A stretch of 64,000 nucleotides of DNA from Paenibacillus lignilyticus (GTDB taxonomy: Bacteria > Bacillota > Bacilli > Paenibacillales > Paenibacillaceae). Both the position numbers and the translations under genes were made by a program. The notes below the pieces were generated by a model. That model was given only the letters and a program-made list of their open reading frames with translations. It did no database searches and was not told where the DNA came from. The DNA lies in NCBI RefSeq assembly GCF_017942085.1, contig NZ_JAGKSP010000002.1:558001-622000 (forward strand), written 5' to 3'. This document shows, piece by piece, positions 1 through 8,956 of this stretch (positions are counted from its first letter, which is position 1; each line of letters starts with the position of its first letter).

Positions 1-1371
1 AAGATCCTGCTTCACATAGAGCAGCGTCCGGTTAGGGACATCCTCTTCCAGGATGACGCCCGATCCAACGACACTGTAAATGCCTACCTTCACGCCCGGC
101 ATGAGAATGGCGTTTACGCCCGTGCGGACAAAATCGCCCAAGTAGATGGCATCGCTGTGCTCTCTAGGCGTCTCCTTGCGTCCTTTGATCCGGTGGGTGG
201 TTCTTCCGTCATCGAACCGCAGTGTTCCGCAAACGGTAGCCGCACCAAGATCCGTAGACGTGCCGATAACGCCATAGAACTCCATGTAATGGTACAAGTA
301 TACGGTGTCAAAAATAACGCCTTCCAGCTCCGCACAGTGATTGATTACGCAATGATCGCCGACAGTCGTGCCCTCGGAAAGGAAACAATAGTTGCCAATG
401 TAAGTATCATTGCCAATGATATGATTGCCCTTCAGAATAGCGCCATTCTCGATAATGGTACGGTTTCCGACAATGATATTTCCTTCAATAATGACGTTAC
501 GGCCGATCTTGCTGCCGGCGCCTAGCTGCACAAAGCCATCGATCGATGCACTAGGATCAATGGATGCGCCTTCGCCGAGGAAATTGCTGTTCAGCTTCTC
601 ACAGCTGCTGCGTGCAACAAGCTCATTGGCCAACAGGATATGCCACGGCTTGTCCAGGTCAACAAAAACACCTGTCGTCTCGACGGCCCGAATCGCATAG
701 CCGTCATTCATACAATCCAGCAGCGACATCTCTAGATGTGCTTCCAGAGGCGGCATCATCCCTACCTGCACGCTTGTAAACAAGCCTGAGTTGCTGCTGA
801 CATAGGACCAGAAAGCATCACTGAAGGCGAATGCGCAGAATCGATGCGTGTAGTCACCGCGTGGATGCCCTACGATATGTTGGACTAAGCCCTCCTCAAG
901 CTTGCAGCAAATCCAATCCGAGGAGGATTGCTCTTGCAGCGGATTGACAAGCACCGCAGCAAGCTCGCGTTCAGTCCGACGACCAAATGAAGCAACCAGT
1001 TGCTCAATGTCCGCTCGATCAAGAAGCGTATCGCCATATAGAACCAGGAACGCCTTCTCGTCGCCTGCAGCCGAACGCGCAGCAGTAAGCGAAATTGCCG
1101 TACCTTGTGCTTTCTCATCGGCCAACACGATAATTTCCATATCGCGACTAGCGCCTGAGTGCTTCCCGTTCTCGCGGAAATAATTACGAAGCTGACCATG
1201 CAGCTTTCCGCCTACAATAACTACCTTTGTGAAGCCTTGCTCCTGCAGCAGCTCCACCTGATGCGCAATAATCGGTTTGACACCAACAGGCAGCATCGCC
1301 TTCGGCCGAATTTCAGCATAGGGCCACATCTTCGAGCCTTGCCCTGCTGCCAGTATAATAGCAGTTTTCAT
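1..1371 (-). CDS. GlmU-like sugar-1-phosphate nucleotidylyltransferase, C-terminus cut by window edge
   Basis: The frame is open from an ATG at 1371 to the window edge (457 codons, no stop), so the C-terminus is missing. The N-terminus has the nucleotidyltransferase signature LAAGQGSKMWP with a following RPKAMLPV segment (the lysine typical of sugar nucleotidyltransferases). The second half reads as a left-handed beta-helix of hexapeptide repeats (IGRNVIIEGNIIVG, IGNDTYIGN, VGDHCVINH). This two-domain layout is that of GlmU and archaeal bifunctional sugar-1-phosphate nucleotidylyltransferases. The likely reaction is NTP plus sugar-1-phosphate to NDP-sugar, plausibly GlcNAc-1-phosphate given the operon. 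GGGAG lies upstream at normal spacing, and the gene follows the GNAT-PP2C stop by 23 bp. The exact sugar is not readable from the sequence. Confidence 0.8.
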   Translation of the reverse strand, partial: MKTAIILAAGQGSKMWPYAEIRPKAMLPVGVKPIIAHQVELLQEQGFTKVVIVGGKLHGQLRNYFRENGKHSGASRDMEIIVLADEKAQGTAISLTAARSAAGDEKAFLVLYGDTLLDRADIEQLVASFGRRTERELAAVLVNPLQEQSSSDWICCKLEEGLVQHIVGHPRGDYTHRFCAFAFSDAFWSYVSSNSGLFTSVQVGMMPPLEAHLEMSLLDCMNDGYAIRAVETTGVFVDLDKPWHILLANELVARSSCEKLNSNFLGEGASIDPSASIDGFVQLGAGSKIGRNVIIEGNIIVGNRTIIENGAILKGNHIIGNDTYIGNYCFLSEGTTVGDHCVINHCAELEGVIFDTVYLYHYMEFYGVIGTSTDLGAATVCGTLRFDDGRTTHRIKGRKETPREHSDAIYLGDFVRTGVNAILMPGVKVGIYSVVGSGVILEEDVPNRTLLYVKQDL

Positions 1372-1394
1372 GTTATTGCTTGCTCCCTTCGCAC

Positions 1395-2786
1395 TTATGC
1401 GTTGTTGTTGAAATCTATGATCATAGCCGACTTATCATCGGATTTTTTATGTCTGGGGTAGTGCTCGCATTGTGGATCCTGATTCTCGCTGCAAGTCAAA
1501 TGATCCATATAAGGTTCGATGCCCATTGCATTCAAGAAGCGAAGCAGGGTCTCCCATTTTTTCGGATCATCGGAGTGTTCGATGAGATGGAACATGCCGT
1601 CCGATACGGCATAAATTTTACTAACATTTGCTCTGGAGATGCTCCCATGCTCGATATATAGCTCCAGCTCCGGTTCACCGTTCATAACGGAGTATCCTTC
1701 GGGCGTATTCGCTTTATTTCGATTCGCAATACTGAAAGGATACAGCCCCTCGCTAACTTGTTCCTTCGATAAGCCTGAATCCGACAGTTCCTTCTTTTTA
1801 TTCAAGGTCATTTGGTCAAAGCCAGCTACTTGATTTCGAGTCAGCACCTGTATGCTCTCATCGGAATAGGCAATGAACAGCATGCAGTCACCGGTTTGCA
1901 CATACTCAATATGGGTCTCATGAATGCGGACAATAGCAAATACCGCGCCCCACCTCTTCCATTTGCAGGTCAAATCGATATCCGCTTCAACCATGCTTTC
2001 ATTTAGCTTCCGGTTCGCGGCAAGTACGGCTTGTTTTAAATCCAAATGGGGATCGTGCGCGTTCAATTCCGAAGCGAGCAATTGTGCTGCAAGGTATCCG
2101 CCTGTATGACCTTGCGTATCTTTGTAGGCCGCCATGGAGGATACTCCGTCGATTACTCCGTAAACTTGACTATCGTTATTAATAACAAGTGCATCTTCAT
2201 TTAGGTTGGTGCCACCCGGCCTACTGTGGCCTGCCACATTGAATTTTGCCTTTTGCGGGTTCAATTGCGGATACAGCTGACTCCATCTGCCCGCTTGATT
2301 GTCATGGATATATATAGCCTTAAAGCCCAGCTTTACATATATTTTTATTGCCGATAAGCGAAAATCATCCGTTTCCAGCACCGCTCTTTCGAGCCCTTCG
2401 CTGCTCATTTGCCGCAATGCCGCAAGACTTATTGAATAGCCCAACCCTTTGCCGGAATGAGCGGGGTCGACTCCTACCATATGCAAATACCCGAGATGTT
2501 CACCAAACTTCTCTTCATGCCAGGCGCAAGCGGTCGCCACCGGCATATCGTTATAACAAATAAAGAGCACCCGCTCCGGCTTAAAGAACGGATGCTCCTT
2601 AATCCCTTTGCGGAAATCCTTATGCCAGCCAAACGCCAACTGCACGATTTGTTCCCAATGACTGTCGTCACCAGGTTGATACGACCGAAGCTCGTATCCG
2701 GGAGGGAGCATGAGCTCCGGCAAATCCGACAGACGCTCTCTGACCATCACTAATTGCGGCAATAATCTTTCTTGGTTCATAGTCAT
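1395..2786 (-). CDS. GNAT acetyltransferase fused to a PP2C-like phosphatase domain
   Basis: 463 residues in two parts. Residues ~30-165 read as a GNAT fold: hydrophobic strand LGYLHMVGVDP, then the acetyl-CoA loop SGKGLG (111-116) and the tail IYVKLGFKAIYI. Residues ~185-460 read as a PP2C-type Ser/Thr phosphatase: NEDAL and IDG (D213) near its start, TGD (298-300), SDG (395-397) and a DD pair (450-451) before SAMIID, the usual order of metal-binding aspartates. The match is by motif only, so the domain could be regulatory. The start is ambiguous: ATG 2786 overlaps the upstream stop by one base and lies 4 nt after AGGAGG; a second in-frame ATG (2780) has 10 nt spacing. It is co-transcribed with the oxidoreductase and nucleotidyltransferase. 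The substrate of neither domain is known. Confidence 0.72.
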   Translation of the reverse strand: MTMNQERLLPQLVMVRERLSDLPELMLPPGYELRSYQPGDDSHWEQIVQLAFGWHKDFRKGIKEHPFFKPERVLFICYNDMPVATACAWHEEKFGEHLGYLHMVGVDPAHSGKGLGYSISLAALRQMSSEGLERAVLETDDFRLSAIKIYVKLGFKAIYIHDNQAGRWSQLYPQLNPQKAKFNVAGHSRPGGTNLNEDALVINNDSQVYGVIDGVSSMAAYKDTQGHTGGYLAAQLLASELNAHDPHLDLKQAVLAANRKLNESMVEADIDLTCKWKRWGAVFAIVRIHETHIEYVQTGDCMLFIAYSDESIQVLTRNQVAGFDQMTLNKKKELSDSGLSKEQVSEGLYPFSIANRNKANTPEGYSVMNGEPELELYIEHGSISRANVSKIYAVSDGMFHLIEHSDDPKKWETLLRFLNAMGIEPYMDHLTCSENQDPQCEHYPRHKKSDDKSAMIIDFNNNA

Positions 2787-4006
2787 CACGCCTCCTGCCG
2801 TTTATTGAGCTTCGGGAAGGTCATCACTTTTCCATTCTCAGCGACGGACTGCAGCGATAATGGAAATACCGAGCTCCAAGTCACCGCGTCGTAGACGTCG
2901 ATTGACGGCTCCCGTTCTCCCAAAATAACTGACACAAATTCTTCAAGCACAAAGAAGTCCCCGCCGCCGTGTCTTGCCTGAGAAGCCTGCTCTGCCCATT
3001 TGTTCCAGAGCGGATGGTCGTACTCCGGCTGATAGCTGCTGAGCGTACGCCATGTAGTTTGCAATTCTCCATTGTCATGCCATATATCCGTGCTGGAAGG
3101 TGACCGGTCTCTTAACCAAATCAAGTCATCTTCTCCTTGATATCGCCCGGACACGTACGCTCCTTCGGTTCCCTGTAGAACGTAATGCTTCGTTTGATGC
3201 GGCCTTGGCGACGACCAATCGACACGCAGCGTGATCATCACATTTTGTTTCGTCCGTAATACCGTAACCGCAGAATCGCCCTGCTGCCAGAAACCGTCTT
3301 GTGCCCCGGGATGATCTTGTCCGAACTGTTCGCTGCAATAGTTTCTGAGCGCACGGGATTTGGACACAAAGGTCGCCATGCTCTCAAGCTCATCTCCGTT
3401 TTGCTTGTTGATCGCAATCCATTGCGCAACAGGGCCAAGGGAATGGGTCGGGTAGTTCATCCCGTTATAGTCCTTATGAAGCCGCCCGCGCCAGTTCAAT
3501 GTCTGATCCGAATTGTGGAGGATATGCCGCAGCTCATGGATGTAGGCTCCCTCCATATAGGTGATTTCTCCGAACATCCCCTTTTCGGCCATATTTTTCA
3601 CAGCCAAATTGGCACGCGTATAGCAATAATTCTCGGCCATCATATAGACAAGCCCTGTTTTCTCTACCGTTTCGACCAGCTCAAAAGCTTCATCCAGCGT
3701 GTGTGCCGCTATCACTTCGCTCAGCACATGTTTGCCTGCCTTCAAAGCGTCAATGGATTGTCTGGCATGCATAAGCATAGGACTCGCAATAAGAACGGCA
3801 TCTATGGAAGGGTTCTGCAGCATTTCGCCATAATTTTGATACGTTTGAATGTCGGGATATTGTTCTTTCCACGATTTCAATACGGCTTCATTCAAATCGC
3901 AAATGGCGGTCAACGAGATCTTGTCCGACAATGCCGCAAGCGACAGCTTGAAACTGGTCCCTCGATTTCCACCAACAACAGCCAGCCTCACCGGTTTTGC
4001 ACCCAT
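2786..4006 (-). CDS. Gfo/Idh/MocA-family oxidoreductase
   Basis: 406 residues. The N-terminal Rossmann motif LAVVGGNRG binds NAD(P), followed by DAVLIASPMLMHARQS and GKHVLSEV, the family's landmarks. The usual EKP (with the cofactor-contacting lysine) is replaced by SEV, so this is a divergent subfamily. The C-terminal half is the alpha/beta dimerisation and substrate domain. These enzymes typically oxidise or reduce sugars, inositols or UDP-sugars, or hydrolyse glycosides through a redox cycle. The start is the ATG at 4006, 8 nt after GGGAGG; upstream in-frame starts are too close to that site. It sits downstream of a GlcNAc-type importer, so an amino-sugar derivative is a reasonable but unproven substrate. 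Confidence 0.85.
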   Translation of the reverse strand: MGAKPVRLAVVGGNRGTSFKLSLAALSDKISLTAICDLNEAVLKSWKEQYPDIQTYQNYGEMLQNPSIDAVLIASPMLMHARQSIDALKAGKHVLSEVIAAHTLDEAFELVETVEKTGLVYMMAENYCYTRANLAVKNMAEKGMFGEITYMEGAYIHELRHILHNSDQTLNWRGRLHKDYNGMNYPTHSLGPVAQWIAINKQNGDELESMATFVSKSRALRNYCSEQFGQDHPGAQDGFWQQGDSAVTVLRTKQNVMITLRVDWSSPRPHQTKHYVLQGTEGAYVSGRYQGEDDLIWLRDRSPSSTDIWHDNGELQTTWRTLSSYQPEYDHPLWNKWAEQASQARHGGGDFFVLEEFVSVILGEREPSIDVYDAVTWSSVFPLSLQSVAENGKVMTFPKLNKRQEA

Positions 4007-4060
4007 GAACATACCCTCCCTTGCCTCTTCAAACAACAAAGAATCATATTTTTAATAGCA

Positions 4061-4098
4061 AGGCCTCCTACAGCATGAAATCCATGCTCCAGGAGGCT
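4061..4098 (-). terminator. Stem-loop between permease and oxidoreductase genes
   Basis: The arms AGGCCTCCTACAGCATG (4061-4077) and CATGCTCCAGGAGGCT (4083-4098) pair with small mismatches. On the minus strand only a weak T-rich tail follows. It is probably a partial terminator or mRNA-stability hairpin that lowers expression of the three distal genes. Confidence 0.5.
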
Positions 4099-4123
4099 AT
4101 GTTTGTCCGATCGTGTCACGAAT

Positions 4124-4981
4124 CTATTTGATAGACCCTTCCGTCAATCCACTAACGATATGTTTGTGGAAAAACACATAAATCATGATCATTGGAATGG
4201 TAATGATCGTAAGCGCTGAAAACAACAATTTATAATCCGTCACATGCTTGCTTGAGAATGCGAGCAATCCTACGGGAATCGTCTTTAGACTGTCGCTTTG
4301 CACATAGAGCAAGGCAAGCAGCAACTCGTTCCATGAATTCAGCGAAGAGAAAATCGCAACGGTCGCCAAGCTCGGAATCAACAAGGGCATGATAACACTC
4401 CCGAACATTCGCAGATCTGTACAGCCGTCAATTCTTGCCGCTTCCATCATTTCTTTGGGAATCGAATCGAGATACGCTTTAAGCAAAAATATCGCCAGCG
4501 GAAGTCCCATCCCGACATAGGGCAAAATAAGCGCATAATACGTATTTTTAATATGCAAATGTTCAAAAAGATAATTTTGCGCAATAAAAAATGACTGCAT
4601 GGGCATGAACAAACCAAATACAAACAACGTCAGCATCGTCTTGCTTCCCTTAAATCTTAATTTGCTAAAAGAAAACGACGCTAAGCTTGCAAACAGTAAT
4701 ATACAAGCAACCGTTACAGAAGTTACGATTACGCTGTTGAGCACGTAGGTGCTCATGCCTCCGATTTTCCAGGCTTCCACCCAGTTATCAAAATTAAAAG
4801 TATCCGGCAGCGAAAATGGCTTATTGAATATTTCTTTATTGTCACGAAATGAAGAAAGCAGCATCCAAATCATTGGATAAAAATAAATAAGTGAGAACAA
4901 GCTCATGCATACATAATAAGTTATTCGCATTATGACATTGCTGCCGCTTTTGTGCACTTCGTATGAACTAGACATTTCCAT
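4124..4981 (-). CDS. Carbohydrate ABC transporter permease, MalG/NgcG type
   Basis: 285 residues with about six hydrophobic segments. The EAA loop is readable as EAARIDGCTDLRMFGSVIMP (near residue 200), the site that contacts the ATPase. This is the second permease of a binding-protein-dependent sugar importer. GAGGTG lies 6 nt before ATG 4981, which rules out the longer frame. It follows the first permease by 32 bp. No ATPase gene is in the operon, as is common in Firmicutes where a shared MsmX-type ATPase serves many importers. The cargo is inferred from neighbours to be a GlcNAc oligosaccharide. Confidence 0.9.
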   Translation of the reverse strand: MEMSSSYEVHKSGSNVIMRITYYVCMSLFSLIYFYPMIWMLLSSFRDNKEIFNKPFSLPDTFNFDNWVEAWKIGGMSTYVLNSVIVTSVTVACILLFASLASFSFSKLRFKGSKTMLTLFVFGLFMPMQSFFIAQNYLFEHLHIKNTYYALILPYVGMGLPLAIFLLKAYLDSIPKEMMEAARIDGCTDLRMFGSVIMPLLIPSLATVAIFSSLNSWNELLLALLYVQSDSLKTIPVGLLAFSSKHVTDYKLLFSALTIITIPMIMIYVFFHKHIVSGLTEGSIK

Positions 4982-5013
4982 GTTGAGCACCTCTTTCATT
5001 CCATCGACTGCTA

Positions 5014-5892
5014 TTAATACTCCAGCGAATCTTTCTCACTAGTCTTTAACTTGTTCAATAATAACCCGATTCCGATAACGACCAGCGTCATGATCACGGC
5101 CAGCGCGGAACCGTAGCCGATGTTAGCATTGGTGAACACAACCTTAACCAAATACGTAGTTACAATTTCAGTAGCATTATACGGACCGCCATTTGTCATG
5201 ATGTAGAACAAGTCAAACCCTTGGAACGCGCCAAGTATACATAACGTAAGTGCGACTTCCACCAGGTTTCGAATCATCGGAATTTTGATTTTGAAGAAGA
5301 TGTCCTTCTCCGTCGCACCATCTAAATAGGCCGATTCATAAATATCATTAGGAATACGCTGAATTCCTGCGTAAAAGATCGTCATATAAAATCCGGCATA
5401 GACCCATCCAGACACGATAGATAGCACATATAGCGCTGTGTGCGGGTCGCCTAACCATACATGCGTCCAACTTTCCAAACCAACAAATTTCAATACTGCG
5501 TTCAGTAATCCGAAATCCGAATTGTATACAAATCTCCACATGAAGGAGGTAACAAGCATCGGTAGCATAACCGGTGTAAAGAAAGCGATTCGGAATAGAC
5601 CCGTTCCCTTTAATTTCACAGTAATTAGACCTGCCAGCAAGAGTCCTGCTACTACTTCAAGAAAGATAGTCAGGATGATGTAGATGAAGATATGCCAATA
5701 AGAGACAAGGTAAATATGATCTTGAAAAGCCCGAATATAATTATCAATACCAGCGAATTTCATCGTTCCGAAACCGTTCCAATCGAAAAAACTGAAGATA
5801 AGCGTCATTACTATCGGCAGGAGGATCGTAAACGAAAATAATAGCATTGCCGGTGCTGTGAATAGATAGGGTGAAATGCGTGATTTTTGCAC
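5014..5892 (-). CDS. Carbohydrate ABC transporter permease, MalF/NgcF type
   Basis: 292 residues with about six transmembrane segments. The EAA loop ESAYLDGATEKDIFFKIKIP near residue 190 is typical of sugar permeases. It pairs with the 4124-4981 permease and the lipoprotein at 5970-7286 in one importer. The start is GTG at 5892, 10 nt after GGAGG. It imports the sugar that the upstream kinase, SIS protein and GH84 enzyme process. Confidence 0.9.
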   Translation of the reverse strand: MQKSRISPYLFTAPAMLLFSFTILLPIVMTLIFSFFDWNGFGTMKFAGIDNYIRAFQDHIYLVSYWHIFIYIILTIFLEVVAGLLLAGLITVKLKGTGLFRIAFFTPVMLPMLVTSFMWRFVYNSDFGLLNAVLKFVGLESWTHVWLGDPHTALYVLSIVSGWVYAGFYMTIFYAGIQRIPNDIYESAYLDGATEKDIFFKIKIPMIRNLVEVALTLCILGAFQGFDLFYIMTNGGPYNATEIVTTYLVKVVFTNANIGYGSALAVIMTLVVIGIGLLLNKLKTSEKDSLEY

Positions 5893-5920
5893 TACTTTCA
5901 GACCTCCTCATTTAACAATG

Positions 5921-5959
5921 CAATAAGCCGGAGCCTTGCTTAAAGACGCCGGCTTATTG
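5921..5959 (-). terminator. Stem-loop between binding-protein and permease genes
   Basis: Perfect 11-bp arms CAATAAGCCGG and CCGGCTTATTG flank a 17-nt loop. Little T-tract follows on the minus strand. Such hairpins between binding-protein and permease genes usually protect or partly terminate the message so that binding protein is made in excess. Confidence 0.6.
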
Positions 5960-5969
5960 GTGGTAAAGA

Positions 5970-7286
5970 TTATTTTTTCAATGGGGCAATTTTGGCATCC
6001 AATTTTGCAAGTGCTTCTTCAGGTGTGCTCACGCCGCCAAGGACTTCAGCTGTAGCTGAGTTAAGAGCATCAGCAACCTCTAAGTTATATCCAGTATCTG
6101 GAGGGGAGACAACTGTTTTTGTATTATTCATCATATCTTTCAGCTTCAGATTTATCGGGTTGGTTTCAGGCTCCGATCCCGGTGCAATCATCGATGAGCC
6201 AGCCTTGCTCAGCATGGTAACGACTTCAGGCGATTCGTACAACTTCATGTAATCAATCGCAGCTTGAATATGTTTGGAATTTTTGTTGATTACGTATCCT
6301 TGCTGAACACCGATCACGCTTCCTTGATCGCCTTTACCGTCAGGAATAGCCGGGATATTGAAGTAATCGTATTCCATATCTGGAGCATGATCTTGAGCTC
6401 CGGATACAAACCATGCACCAATAGGATACATAGCAGCTTTTTCGTTAAAGAACAATGCTGCGCCTTCGTCATCGTTAATACCATTTACGCTGTCGTTAAT
6501 GTACTGGTTATCCCAAATTTGTTTGGCGTAAGACATGGCCTTTACAAAATCCGGCGTGTTAAATGGCGACTTCAATTCCATCGCATCTACATAGGCTTGT
6601 TCTCCAACTACTCTGGAGATCAAATGAGCGTTCCAGTTGCCAGCTGTCCACAAATCCTTGTTGCCTGTAGTGATTGGGATGATGTTAGCAGCTTTGATTT
6701 TCGCGCAAGCTGCCATAAACTCGTCCCATGTTTTAGGCGGCTGAATCGACAGGTCGTTAAAGATTCTTTTGTTGTACCAAATGACGTTCGTTACTTGGCT
6801 GTCTGTCGGTATCATATATTTCTTTCCGTCATAAACCATGCCAACGAAATTACCTTCTCCGAACTTGCCTTTAAAGCCTTCCGACTCAAGCGCTTCTGTT
6901 ACATCTGCTGCAAATCCATCATTTACTCTCGTCTTGAGTCTGTCGCCGGCCCATTCAAAATAAATATCCGGTGCGTTTTCACCATTCAGCAAGCTAGGCA
7001 GGCCCATTGTTTGATACAGCTGAGGATCCTGCAAAACAAATTCTACGGTAACGTTCGGGTGCTGCTTTTCGTACATCTCTTTTACTTTATTCCATACTTT
7101 AAGCACTTCATCGCCCGGAGATCCATCGGCCAGACGAATCGTGAACTTTTCATTGCTGTCGTTTGTGGCGGCATTGCCGGCCTGCTCTGTGCCTGCTCCA
7201 TTATTCGTATCAGAATTCGAGTTCCCGCAACCTGTAAGTGCTGTAAGGGAAGTAACAACCGCTAGTCCAATGATTGCTTTTTTCAT
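5970..7286 (-). CDS. Sugar ABC transporter substrate-binding lipoprotein
   Basis: 438 residues. A lipoprotein signal peptide ends in the lipobox LTGC (Cys about residue 20), followed by a Ser/Asn-rich linker and a type-1 extracellular solute-binding fold. Recognisable segments are DIYFEWAGDRLKTRV, VIWYNKRIF and PKTWDEFMAAC. It captures the sugar outside the membrane and delivers it to the two permeases downstream. GGAGG precedes ATG 7286 by about 10 nt. The GlcNAc specificity is inferred from operon partners. Confidence 0.92.
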   Translation of the reverse strand: MKKAIIGLAVVTSLTALTGCGNSNSDTNNGAGTEQAGNAATNDSNEKFTIRLADGSPGDEVLKVWNKVKEMYEKQHPNVTVEFVLQDPQLYQTMGLPSLLNGENAPDIYFEWAGDRLKTRVNDGFAADVTEALESEGFKGKFGEGNFVGMVYDGKKYMIPTDSQVTNVIWYNKRIFNDLSIQPPKTWDEFMAACAKIKAANIIPITTGNKDLWTAGNWNAHLISRVVGEQAYVDAMELKSPFNTPDFVKAMSYAKQIWDNQYINDSVNGINDDEGAALFFNEKAAMYPIGAWFVSGAQDHAPDMEYDYFNIPAIPDGKGDQGSVIGVQQGYVINKNSKHIQAAIDYMKLYESPEVVTMLSKAGSSMIAPGSEPETNPINLKLKDMMNNTKTVVSPPDTGYNLEVADALNSATAEVLGGVSTPEEALAKLDAKIAPLKK

Positions 7287-7306
7287 TCGTAATCATCCTC
7301 CACATG

Positions 7307-8956
7307 TTATTTAGCTGAATAATATTCTTCAAGCACTTTATTTAAGAAAGAAGAGAGTACATCGGAAAAAACATACGTGAGATCGCTGCGATATAATTCG
7401 TAATTATGCCGAACTACCATGAGGTCATCCATGCTCTGACTTCGAATGTAATTCATGCAGTCCTGCAGCACCGCAATGCCAACGGAGAATTTAAGAATCC
7501 AGCGCTTCAGTTCTTTCTGCAAGGCTTGATTTTCCATGCCACCCGATAATAACACGGCAGCAGATTCGTTCATTTTTAATACAAATCTCTCTAAATCATC
7601 GATTGCTTGTTTCCGATCCCCATAAAAGTATGAAAAATTAAATCGAGTCAATTCAGCGGCAAGCATCGGCGAGTCTGTGAGATACAAACAGGAATATCTT
7701 ACATTGTCCGCGAATTGGAGCATGTGCTCGAAATCCGATTGACCAACCACCTCCTTAAGCGCATCGCGCCAACTCGCTTCCGGATCATATTGCTCAGGAT
7801 TCCATAAGTAAGATGCGATCGTAGCATAGGATATTTTGGAGCTTTCGGCATACTCCATTCCGTTAGCAATAACCCCTCGAGAGAATCGGTATAAATGACG
7901 ATCCCTTTGGCGGTATGGGCCGATATGCATTTCATCAGTCATTTCCACATCGTTTACTGGATAGTTGTCCCAATAGAGCGGTTTTCGATACGTATTTTGA
8001 GTAAATACGGCCGCTTCGCTGAGCGTGATCTCAGGTGAGCAAATGTTGCGTCCGGTCCAAAAGAGATCAATGCTTGGATGGATGCTGCTCCCCAGAAGTG
8101 AAATATATCGTTCGTTGCCGTTCCCCCAATATTGCGTAGGGCAGACAACAAGACGAATTCCGGCATCCCAATTCATGATTTCCGTATAGAAGCGATTCAC
8201 TAACCGAATATGCGCTTCAACAAGATCCGAGTAAATCCGAATATCTTCCTGATGCTGCAGCTCCTCCGGAATATCGTCCAACAGCAAGCAGAACTTTTTG
8301 ACACCTAGCTCATAGATTTGACGTACTTTTCGAACAAGCGCCTCAAACTGTTCCTCGCTCGAATAACGCATAGACAGCCCTGGTGCAATGCAATAATAAA
8401 AGTCGAGCCCAAGTGCTGTTGACTCGGAGAAAACATCGCCTAATTTGGTGTAAGACTCCTCATCGTAAAGATCCTGCCACCGCTCACGATGATAAACATC
8501 GTCTTTGGGGCCGTATACGTAGGTATTCATATTGTTCGAGGCAATAAAGCTGAGCATGCTTAGACGCTGCTCCTGATTCCAGGGCTGTCCGTAGAATCCT
8601 TCGATAATGCCTCTGATTGGAAATCGCGGGTAATCGAATTCAACGCCTTCCCGCCATTCTCCACGCTTTATCTTGAAAGAAACTGCATTCAATGCATATC
8701 TTAAGGCACGTTCTCCGGAGCAAATGATGTTCACCTTGCAGCGAGGCAGTTCACCTGACAGCTCCAATTGATAGATCTCATCTGAGATAGAACCCAGTTC
8801 CTCCAAATATGTAAATCTGGCTTCCGTGGAATAAGAAGCTGTAATTTGGATTTCGCCGCCCTGATCTCCGAGATAGGAATAGTTATTTCGCTCGCACCAG
8901 TTCTGAATAACAGAACTGTTTTCACCTAACGAAGAGATGGAAGGAAAAGTTGTCAT
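7307..8956 (-). CDS. Cytoplasmic GH84-type beta-N-acetylglucosaminidase
   Basis: 549 residues, no signal peptide. The GH84 catalytic domain is plain: RGIIEGFYGQPW (115-126), NTYVYGPKDD with a following HR-W (144-160), and the adjacent catalytic pair DD at 227-228 in CLLLDDIP. GH84 enzymes remove beta-linked GlcNAc by substrate-assisted catalysis. The first ~110 residues match the small domain usually found in front. Most bacterial GH84 enzymes are exported; this one lacks an export signal and is in an importer operon, so it should act on an imported GlcNAc conjugate. Its start overlaps the SIS gene stop (ATGA, 8953-8956), showing translational coupling. Confidence 0.88.
   Translation of the reverse strand: MTTFPSISSLGENSSVIQNWCERNNYSYLGDQGGEIQITASYSTEARFTYLEELGSISDEIYQLELSGELPRCKVNIICSGERALRYALNAVSFKIKRGEWREGVEFDYPRFPIRGIIEGFYGQPWNQEQRLSMLSFIASNNMNTYVYGPKDDVYHRERWQDLYDEESYTKLGDVFSESTALGLDFYYCIAPGLSMRYSSEEQFEALVRKVRQIYELGVKKFCLLLDDIPEELQHQEDIRIYSDLVEAHIRLVNRFYTEIMNWDAGIRLVVCPTQYWGNGNERYISLLGSSIHPSIDLFWTGRNICSPEITLSEAAVFTQNTYRKPLYWDNYPVNDVEMTDEMHIGPYRQRDRHLYRFSRGVIANGMEYAESSKISYATIASYLWNPEQYDPEASWRDALKEVVGQSDFEHMLQFADNVRYSCLYLTDSPMLAAELTRFNFSYFYGDRKQAIDDLERFVLKMNESAAVLLSGGMENQALQKELKRWILKFSVGIAVLQDCMNYIRSQSMDDLMVVRHNYELYRSDLTYVFSDVLSSFLNKVLEEYYSAK

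Noticed and set aside
3299..4078. 259-codon plus-strand frame opposite the oxidoreductase
   Set aside because: It mirrors the Rossmann-fold gene in antisense and has no protein-like motifs.
6264..7265. 333-codon plus-strand frame opposite the binding-protein gene
   Set aside because: It is the antisense of a clear lipoprotein gene, with no ribosome site and an unnatural composition.
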